Source of the DNA: Candidatus Omnitrophota bacterium
GTDB lineage: Bacteria > Omnitrophota > Gorgyraeia > JABMQH01
Reading direction: 5' to 3'
Assembly: GCA_026387595.1 (NCBI GenBank)
Contig: JAPLLL010000127.1
Location: forward strand, 1-46,691
Length of the DNA stretch: 46,691 nt
Under the pieces are notes generated by a model that saw nothing but the letters and a program-made list of their open reading frames with translations, had not been told where the DNA came from and did not search any database. This document shows, in pieces, positions 40,883 through 46,691 of the stretch (the stretch's first letter is position 1; the number at the start of each line of letters is the position of its first letter). The position numbers and the translations under genes were made by a program.

Positions 40883-42307
40883 TTGCTTTCGTTATTTATC
40901 TTGCTTCCGTTTTTTTGCCTGATCGCGGTTAACCTGCCGGTTAAAGGCGCGAGAAGGCTTGCGTTCTGGCTGACAGCATCATTATTTGTGCTGCAAATAT
41001 TGGCAGTTCTTCTGCATCCCTCAGTCTTCTGGGGCATGAAAGAGGACCTGTTCGCGAATTTCTTTGCGATAAATTTTTCCGTAAATAACCTGAGCCTGGT
41101 GATTTTCCTGACGATAGGGATCGTAGGGCTCGTTTCTTTGATCATCGGAAAATATACCCTGGCGAACAGGCCGGACAGGTTCCATTTCACTAACCTGCTT
41201 CTTACCGCGCTTATAGGCATGAATGCGCTTGCCTTGCTTACAGACCTGTTTTCCATGTATGTGTTCATAGAGGTCACGGCGCTCTCATCCTTTATACTTA
41301 TCGCGGTACAGAGGGAAAAGACCGCGCTGGAAGGCGCCTTCAAATATCTTATTATCTCGACCATTGCAAGCGCGCTTATGCTTTCATCCGTAGCCCTGAT
41401 ATTGCTGGTCTCAGGCAGCACTTCCTTTGATGTTGTTTCGGCAGCGTTAAAGGCCTCAAGCGGCAGCGTATTTGTCAAACTTGCTGTTGCGCTGTTCCTA
41501 TGCGGGCCTTTCATAAAATCAGGGCTAGTGCCGTTCCATGGCTGGCTGCCTGACGCGTATTCCGCCGCTCCGTCCGCAGTATCAGTGCTTTTAGCCGGAA
41601 TAATAACAAAGGTATCCGGCGTGTATGTGCTGATGAAACTTGTCATGTCGGTCTTTGGTTTTACACCGGTAATACGGGATATTCTTATGTTTGCCGGGGC
41701 GCTGTCAATAGTTTTTGGCGCGCTGGCAGCCATTGGCCAGAAAGATTTTAAAAGGATGCTTGCGTATTCATCCATAAGCCAAGTCGGCTACATCATAATC
41801 GGCCTGGGATGCGGGACAAAACTTGCCATAGCCGGCGCCGCGCTGCATTTTTTCAATCACGCGGTTTTTAAATCCCTGCTCTTTACAAATGCCGCTGTAA
41901 TGGAGCAGAAGCTGGGCACTGTGGATATGGACAAAATGGGAGGGCTTACCTCAAGGATGCCGTTTACGGGCATGACGTCATTGATCGCATTTTTATCGAC
42001 TGCAGGCATACCGCCGCTGTCGGGTTTCTGGAGCAAGCTGCTTATTGTGGTTGCGCTCTGGACATCAGGCATGCATGGTTACGCTGCAATAGCGCTTTTG
42101 GCTAGCGTGCTTACGCTTGCGTACTTTTTATCGATGCAGCGCCGCGTATTTTTCGGGAAGCTGCGTCCGGGACTTGAAGCCGTACAGGAGGCAGGGACCG
42201 GCCTTGTAATTACACAGGTAGCGCTTGCCCTGGTCATACTCGGCGTCGGCCTTGGCTTTCCTTTTATGCTGAAAACCCTGGCCCCGTTAAAAAACATATT
42301 ATGGTGA
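40883..42307 (+). CDS. Antiporter-like membrane subunit 3 (NuoN/MrpD-like)
   Basis: TTG start at 40883 after AAGGAG; 474 residues. YVFIEVTALSSFILIAV has the TM5 Glu, and KSGLVPFHGWLPDAYSAAPS the TM7 Lys. GALAAIGQKDFKRMLAYSSISQVGY and AGIPPLSGFWSK are family blocks. The wording is closest to MrpD/NuoN-like proteins, as found next to hydrogenase modules. Confidence 0.86.
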   Translation: MLSLFILLPFFCLIAVNLPVKGARRLAFWLTASLFVLQILAVLLHPSVFWGMKEDLFANFFAINFSVNNLSLVIFLTIGIVGLVSLIIGKYTLANRPDRFHFTNLLLTALIGMNALALLTDLFSMYVFIEVTALSSFILIAVQREKTALEGAFKYLIISTIASALMLSSVALILLVSGSTSFDVVSAALKASSGSVFVKLAVALFLCGPFIKSGLVPFHGWLPDAYSAAPSAVSVLLAGIITKVSGVYVLMKLVMSVFGFTPVIRDILMFAGALSIVFGALAAIGQKDFKRMLAYSSISQVGYIIIGLGCGTKLAIAGAALHFFNHAVFKSLLFTNAAVMEQKLGTVDMDKMGGLTSRMPFTGMTSLIAFLSTAGIPPLSGFWSKLLIVVALWTSGMHGYAAIALLASVLTLAYFLSMQRRVFFGKLRPGLEAVQEAGTGLVITQVALALVILGVGLGFPFMLKTLAPLKNILW

Positions 42308-42308
42308 A

Positions 42309-42809
42309 ATGATGATAGATCTGATACTTCTTATTTGTCTGGTCCTGGCCGCTTTCTGGGCTGTCGTGGCTGCCAGGATGTTAAAGGCAGTGGTGGGGCT
42401 CGCCCTTACCAGTGTTATAGTTTCAATACTTATGTTCCGGATGAACTCGCCCCTGGCAGCGGTATTTGAGCTTTCGGTTTGCGCCGGGCTCATACCGGTT
42501 ATTTTCATCACCACTATCAGTTTTACAAAGCGGCTGAGCTGGGAGGCCTATCTCGAAAGAAAGAAAGAGATCTTTTCAAGGTTCTGGTATCTGCCGGTTA
42601 TTCTGGTGATAACAGTTGTGCTGCTTAGCAGGTATAAGATAGCTGCTGATTTTATATTACCGCAGGCCCCAGCCGTGACTGATGTGCGCCATGTATTATG
42701 GAACCTTAGGCAGTCTGACCTGTTCGGCCAGATAATAATATTATTGATCGGCGCTTTCGGTGTGGTTACGCTGTTTAAGGTAAAACAGCCAAAGGACAAG
42801 CCCAAATGA
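42309..42809 (+). CDS. NuoJ / MbhD-like membrane subunit
   Basis: 166 residues (ATG 42309 or 42312). The N-terminal three helices (AARMLKAVVGLALTSVIVSI, LAAVFELSVCAGLIPVIFIT) resemble the DUF4040/MbhD and NuoJ element. A fourth and fifth helix follow (YLPVILVITVVLLSRY; GQIIILLIGAFGVVTLF). It forms part of the ion path between the pumps and NuoH. The end overlaps the NuoK-like gene by four bases. Confidence 0.7.
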   Translation: MMIDLILLICLVLAAFWAVVAARMLKAVVGLALTSVIVSILMFRMNSPLAAVFELSVCAGLIPVIFITTISFTKRLSWEAYLERKKEIFSRFWYLPVILVITVVLLSRYKIAADFILPQAPAVTDVRHVLWNLRQSDLFGQIIILLIGAFGVVTLFKVKQPKDKPK

Positions 42810-43126
42810 ACGAAACAGCCATGCAGGCCTTCTGGTTTTTCGGGATCTTTATCTCGTTGTTGTTCATTATAGGCGTGTATTGCATATTAGCTACGTTTAA
42901 TCTGCTCAGGGCGCTTATAGGCGTTGAGGTCCTGATAAAAGGCGCCACGCTGCTCATCATACTAGCGGGTTATCTGACCGGCAACACCGCTTTAGCGCAG
43001 GCATTCGTAATAACGCTTATAGTTATTGAGGTGGTTGTAATGGTTGTTGCCGGAGGCGTTATCCTGTGGGTATTCAGGCATAACGGGGCTATTGACGCAA
43101 GAAAACTGACCGATCTAAAAGGATGA
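42806..43126 (+). CDS. NuoK/MrpC-like membrane subunit
   Basis: 106 residues with three helices. IGVYCILATFNLLRALIGVE and ALAQAFVITLIVIEVVVMVV match NuoK/MrpC/MbhG, with the conserved Glu in helix 2 (GVEVLIKGATLL) and in helix 3 (VIEVVV). It is a central link of the proton path. Confidence 0.82.
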   Translation: MNETAMQAFWFFGIFISLLFIIGVYCILATFNLLRALIGVEVLIKGATLLIILAGYLTGNTALAQAFVITLIVIEVVVMVVAGGVILWVFRHNGAIDARKLTDLKG

Positions 43127-43130
43127 GGCA

Positions 43131-43484
43131 ATGAACGTTAAAACCTTGCTTATGCCGCCGTTTGCGTTCCTGATAATATTGGCTGCCGGGATCCTTATGC
43201 TCCGCCTTTTTGCAAGATGCAGCTTCAGATCAAATAAGCAACAGACGGAGGGTTCGAAGAAGTCTTACGCCTGCGGCGAAGATTTTAATGAGCATATGAT
43301 CCAGCCTGACTACAGCAGTTTTTTCCCGTTCGCCTTCTTTTTTACTATTTTGCACGTAGTGGCGCTGGTAATTGCCACGTTGCCCCTTGAAACCAATGCT
43401 GTCAGAGCGATCGTCATTGCCGTTATTTTCCTGTCGGGCGCTGTCATAGGCCTGCTGACGCTGCTCAGGGAGGTAGAGGACTGA
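43131..43484 (+). CDS. NuoA-like membrane subunit
   Basis: 117 residues, three helices. The loop SKKSYACGEDF fits the NuoA YeCG motif on the loop near the quinone cavity of complex I, and SSFFPFAFFFTILHVVALVI fits its second helix. NuoA homologues are absent from the simplest group 4 hydrogenases (Ech, Mbh), so its presence is informative. The stop shares an A with the next ATG. Confidence 0.75.
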   Translation: MNVKTLLMPPFAFLIILAAGILMLRLFARCSFRSNKQQTEGSKKSYACGEDFNEHMIQPDYSSFFPFAFFFTILHVVALVIATLPLETNAVRAIVIAVIFLSGAVIGLLTLLREVED

Positions 43485-43972
43485 TGGCAATTATTAAAAA
43501 GATCATAAACTGGGGCAGGATCAAGTCGCCGTGGGTGCTGCATTTTAATACCGGCGCATGCAATGCCTGCGACATAGAGATCATAGCATCGCTTACGCCC
43601 CGCTACGACCTGGAACGTTTCGGCGTCCTGTTAAAGGGAACACCCAGGCACGCGGACATACTTTTATGTTCTGGCCCTGTTACCAAACAGGTGGAATGCC
43701 GGCTGCTCAGGATCTATGAACAGATGGCTGAGCCAAAATTTGTCATTGCAGTGGGCAGCTGCGCCTCAAGCGGAGGTGTTTTTGGCTGCTGTTATAATGT
43801 GGAAGGCGGCATAGATACTGTCATACCGGTGTCAATTTATATACCGGGCTGTCCTGTGAACCCGCAGGCGCTTATCGACGGCCTTGTAAAGTTGCTGGCC
43901 AGTTTGGAAGGTCCCTCGCCTTGCATGAAAGACTCAAAGGCTCGGGACGATTTGCCAATAGGAAAACCATAG
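43484..43972 (+). CDS. NuoB-like [NiFe]-hydrogenase small subunit
   Basis: 162 residues. TGACNACDIE (C26, C29), VGSCASSGG (C93) and IPGCPVNPQAL (C123) are the four ligands of the proximal 4Fe-4S cluster, in the group 4 hydrogenase arrangement CxxC. It passes electrons between ferredoxin-side clusters and the catalytic site. Its last ~20 residues (GPSPCMKDSKARDDLPIGKP) are encoded by the palindromic repeat at 43911-43979 and look like an added tail. Confidence 0.88.
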   Translation: MAIIKKIINWGRIKSPWVLHFNTGACNACDIEIIASLTPRYDLERFGVLLKGTPRHADILLCSGPVTKQVECRLLRIYEQMAEPKFVIAVGSCASSGGVFGCCYNVEGGIDTVIPVSIYIPGCPVNPQALIDGLVKLLASLEGPSPCMKDSKARDDLPIGKP

Positions 43973-43979
43973 CAAATCG
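43911..43979. repeat. Double-hairpin copy of the dispersed palindrome, forming the end of the nuoB-like gene
   Basis: Hairpin 1: GTCCCTCGCCTT (43911-43922) with AAGGCTCGGGAC (43937-43948), TC/TC mismatch. Hairpin 2: CGATTTGC (43948-43955), 16-base loop, GCAAATCG (43972-43979). The stop codon lies in the right arm of hairpin 2. It differs from the copy at 37329-37407 in the inner stem and loops while keeping the arms. Confidence 0.85.
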
Positions 43980-43991
43980 GAGAAATCGAAA

Positions 43992-44453
43992 ATGAGTAAC
44001 GAGGAAGATATAAAGCAGAAACTGATCGAAAAATTTAACTATATGGATAACGCCGTTACCATAAAGCGGGAGCGGCGCATATTCGCGGACGTGGCTATAG
44101 GGCACTTTACCGAAGTTTTTGACTACCTTGTCAGGCAGGCAGGCTTTATCAGCCTTTGCGCCATCACAGGCATGGACGAGGGTAATAACACTTTTGCGGT
44201 AATATACCATATAAGCAATTTTGGCGGTGCCGTATTCAGCCTGCGGACCCGCATCCCAAGGGAAAACCCTACGGTAAAAACCATAACAGGTTATTTTGCT
44301 TCCGCAGATATCTATGAAAGGGAGCTTATGGACCTGCTGGGAATAAAAGTGGACGGCCTTAACGAAGGCCGCAGATATCCTCTTCCTGATAATTGGCCCC
44401 AGGGCCAATACCCATTGCGTAAAGAGTGGAAGAGGGAGGCTAAAAATGCATGA
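43992..44453 (+). CDS. NuoC-like subunit
   Basis: 153 residues of the 30-kDa subunit family. The signature is IYERELMDLLGIKVDGLNEG then LPDNWPQGQYPLRKEW. It is a soluble-arm scaffold holding the catalytic subunit. A GAGAAATCGAAA stretch precedes the ATG. The end overlaps the large subunit start by eight bases. Confidence 0.87.
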   Translation: MSNEEDIKQKLIEKFNYMDNAVTIKRERRIFADVAIGHFTEVFDYLVRQAGFISLCAITGMDEGNNTFAVIYHISNFGGAVFSLRTRIPRENPTVKTITGYFASADIYERELMDLLGIKVDGLNEGRRYPLPDNWPQGQYPLRKEWKREAKNA

Positions 44454-45668
44454 CCATGAATACGGCGATGTAGATATCCCGATAGGGCCGCAGCATCCAG
44501 CGCTGAACTTATAACATTAAGAGGGGAAAAGATAACCGCTGTCGGCGTAAAGGTGGGCTACAACCACCGCGGCATAGAAAAGGCATGCGAGGAAAAGACG
44601 TATATCCAGGGCCTATATCTTATAGAAAGGGTATGCGGCATATGTTCCCATGCGCATTCCACGTGCTTTGTGCAGGCGGTTGAGGAAATAGCGGGGCTTG
44701 AAGTGCCCAGGCGCGCAAAATATATACGCACGATCATAGGCGAGATGGAGCGCGTGAACAGCCATCTTCTGTGGCTGGGTGTGGCAGGCCATGAGATAGG
44801 ATTTGACACGCTGCTTATGTATACCTGGCGGGACAGGGAAATAGTAATGGACCTTCTGGCCCTGGTCACGGGCAACAGGGTGAACTACGGCATTAATACG
44901 ATAGGCGGGGTAAGGAGGGATATCGAGCCCGAGCAGATAAAAGCGATCGTGAAAGGGATGGATAAGTTGGAGGAACGCACGAAATATTACATTGACCTGG
45001 CGCGTAAAGAATCAACAATGCTTGAAAGGTTATCCAACGTAGGCAAGCTGTCAAAAGAGGACGCAATAAGGCTCTCAACAGTCGGGCCGACCGGCCGCGC
45101 CTCAGGCGTTGACCGCGATACAAGAAGGGATGATCCTTACGCGGCGTATGATGAGATAAAATTCAATGTTATCACTGATGATCATTGCGATGTCTACGGC
45201 CGCACACTGGTCCGCCTTAAGGAACTTATGGAATCGTATAACATAGTAAGGCAGGGTTTAAAGCAGCTGCCCGAAGGGCCGATCACTGTAAAGGCGCCGC
45301 GAAAGATACCTGCAGGCGAGGCCCTTGGCCGTTATGAAGCGCCAAGGGGCGAGGACGTGCACTATGTAAAATCAAACGGCACTGAAATGCCTGACAGGGT
45401 AAAGATCAGGGCGCCTACGCTGGCGAATGTGCAGGCCGTCGCGCACATGCTTGAGGACGGATATCTTGCCGACCTTCCTATAGTAATAGCGGCTATCGAT
45501 CCGTGTTTTTCATGCACGGACAGGATGATCCAGCTGAAAAATCCACTCACAAGGACCAAAAAGACGGTTGCGTGGGAAGATCTGCGCCTTAAAGGGATCG
45601 AGTGGTACGCTAAAAAGGGCGTGGACTTTTCGCGGCTTAACAGGAAGCTGGAGAATTGCTTAGGATAA
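44446..45668 (+). pseudogene. [NiFe]-hydrogenase group 4 large subunit (NuoD-like), frame broken near the N-terminus
   Basis: ATG 44446 opens VDIPIGPQHPAL and stops at TAA soon after (about 44514). Another frame takes up from ITLRGEKITAVGVKVGYNHR and runs to 45668. A 10-base loss between two GAA copies near 44503-44508 would restore PALKEPE-LITLRGEKI. The body keeps the nickel motifs RVCGICSHAHSTC (L1, CxxC) and DPCFSCTDR (L2, CxxC), so it is a hydrogenase rather than complex I NuoD, which has lost them. FNVITDDHCDVYGRTLVRL is family-typical. Without the missing bases translation would have to start internally, for example at GTG 44550. Confidence 0.85.
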
Positions 45669-45672
45669 ACGC

Positions 45673-46617
45673 ATGCTGAAAGAGCTGTTCAATATATTGG
45701 TATTCCCGGGCCTGCTGTTCCTTTTTATTTTCGGCATGGCCATTGAATTCGTAGACAGGAAACTATGCGCCAGGCTGCAGAACAGGATCGGGCCTCCGTG
45801 GTACCAGCCCTTGGCGGATTTCATTAAACTGCTTGGGAAAGAAGATGTCGTGCCGCAGGAATCGGATGTTGCGGTTTTTAAACTGGGGCCGGTATTTGCG
45901 CTGGCTGCCGCGGCTACAGCCTTTCTTTATATACCGCTATGGAACAAACAGGCGTTATTTTCGTTCAGCGGGGACATAATCGTCGTGTTTTATCTTTTAA
46001 CCATCCCTACGCTGGTATTTTTCCTTGGCGGGTGGTATTCAAGGTCGGTATTTTCGATGATAGGGGCAGTGCGCACGCTCACGCAGTTCTTTGCCTACGA
46101 GGTGCCGCTGTTCATGTGCATCTTGTCATCCTCGCTTCTTGCGAATACATGGTCACTTAGCGAGATGACTGTTTTCTACCTGGCGCATCCGTGGTGCTGG
46201 CTGTTTACCCTGCCGGGATTTTTTATCGCGCTGATCGCGCTTTTGGGCAAACTGGAAAAAGTGCCGTTTGATATCCCGGAAGCAGAAACAGAGATCGTCG
46301 CAGGCGCGTTTACGGAATACGGCGGAAGGTTCCTGGCATTTCTAAGGACGGTCCTGAACATGGAAATGGTCGTGGGCTCGTCGCTCCTGGCCGCGGTCTT
46401 TTTGCCGTTCGGTTTTGTCCATAACGCGGCGCTCAGTTTCATGATATTCATCGCAAAGATACTGTTCATAACCGCCCTTATCGCTGTGGCGCATTCGGTT
46501 GTGGCGCGGCTGCGGCTGAACCAGATGGTTAGTTTATGCTGGAGGGTTTTCGCGCCGCTTGCGTTTTTACAGGTCCTGATAAGCCTGGTTATAAAAGGAT
46601 TCCTGGTGATGAGATGA
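45673..46617 (+). CDS. NuoH/HycD-like membrane subunit
   Basis: 314 residues, eight helices. RLQNRIGPPWYQPLADFIKL is the conserved NuoH amphipathic loop. EKVPFDIPEAETEIVAGAFTEYGG is the quinone-cavity loop with its glutamates. It anchors the soluble arm and links electron flow to ion pumping. The stop overlaps the next ATG. Confidence 0.92.
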   Translation: MLKELFNILVFPGLLFLFIFGMAIEFVDRKLCARLQNRIGPPWYQPLADFIKLLGKEDVVPQESDVAVFKLGPVFALAAAATAFLYIPLWNKQALFSFSGDIIVVFYLLTIPTLVFFLGGWYSRSVFSMIGAVRTLTQFFAYEVPLFMCILSSSLLANTWSLSEMTVFYLAHPWCWLFTLPGFFIALIALLGKLEKVPFDIPEAETEIVAGAFTEYGGRFLAFLRTVLNMEMVVGSSLLAAVFLPFGFVHNAALSFMIFIAKILFITALIAVAHSVVARLRLNQMVSLCWRVFAPLAFLQVLISLVIKGFLVMR

Positions 46618-46691
46618 TACGGCCCGGCAAGATCATAAAAGAGGTATTGTACTGGGCGTTTAAAAAACCGGCTACTGTGCGCTATCCATAT
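46614..46691 (+). CDS. NuoI/HycF-like ferredoxin subunit (partial, runs off the right edge)
   Basis: 26 codons from ATG 46614: MIRPGKIIKEVLYWAFKKPA then TVRYPY. This matches the N-terminal helix and TVxYP of NuoI-type two-[4Fe-4S] ferredoxin subunits, and the gene order H-I supports it. The cluster cysteines lie beyond the window. Confidence 0.7.
   Translation, partial: MIRPGKIIKEVLYWAFKKPATVRYPY

Noticed and set aside
44446..44553. Intron, intein or translational bypass in the hydrogenase large subunit
   Set aside because: Compared with the family, sequence is missing rather than added, so nothing is there to be removed or skipped.

Overview
The window reads as a stretch of a Gram-negative bacterial chromosome, about 45-50% GC by eye and densely packed on the + strand. 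Only one small gene looks real on the - strand. Candidate phylum Omnitrophota (OP3) or a close relative is my best guess. The reasons are orphan short prepilins, a DUF4912 gene next to a GH57 gene, exported proteins carrying an '(N/T)LRPLA' motif after the signal peptide, outer-membrane barrels, and a complex-I-like [NiFe] hydrogenase. The assignment is inference: there is no rRNA here.

Layout. 1-7.8 kb: housekeeping genes (NYN/YacP RNase-like, TtcA-like, RluA family, YqeY, a solo GMP-synthase-type ATPase, a GGQ release-factor-like protein, a CCA/poly(A) polymerase-type transferase, endonuclease III), with two orphan pseudopilins and a broken dCTP deaminase-like gene. 7.8-8.8 kb: a barrel protein with its own promoter and terminator. 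8.8-14.4 kb: a biotin operon bioB-F-H-C-DA behind a BirA-type operator; bioH is broken, and bioD and bioA are fused downstream of an RNA hairpin that can hide the ribosome binding site. 14.4-21.9 kb: MarC, a small exported protein, DUF4912 + GH57, a BamA-like barrel, MnmG and a broken QueG-like gene. 21.9-28.4 kb: the accessory region, with three tandem exported proteins (FHA; FHA + EreA/ChaN-like + kinase-like; methyltransferase), a decayed copy of their N-terminal cassette, and a small glycine-zipper protein. 28.4-37.0 kb: ThyA-like, LysM amidase, guaA, purS/L/Q/F, greA. 37.0-46.7 kb: a small membrane protein, tRNA-Leu(CAG), and an eleven-gene group 4 [NiFe] hydrogenase / complex-I-like operon that runs off the right edge.

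What stands out. (1) A dispersed family of imperfect palindromes: the outer arms TCCCTCG...CTCGGGA are nearly constant while the inner stem changes with compensation. It occurs in coding sequence, in a 5' leader, beside a tRNA and in a gene remnant. (2) A second palindrome with a constant 14-base loop (TCAGCGGGTACTTT) on unrelated perfect stems, sitting just after signal peptides. Together these suggest palindromic elements that live inside genes and may help shuffle N-terminal secretion cassettes. (3) The three-part exported FHA/EreA-like/kinase-like protein. (4) A two-state RNA switch candidate ahead of bioDA. (5) A hydrogenase with a nearly complete complex I membrane arm, including a NuoA homologue. 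(6) Six otherwise well-conserved genes broken by small frame-changing losses, which may be true decay or assembly error.
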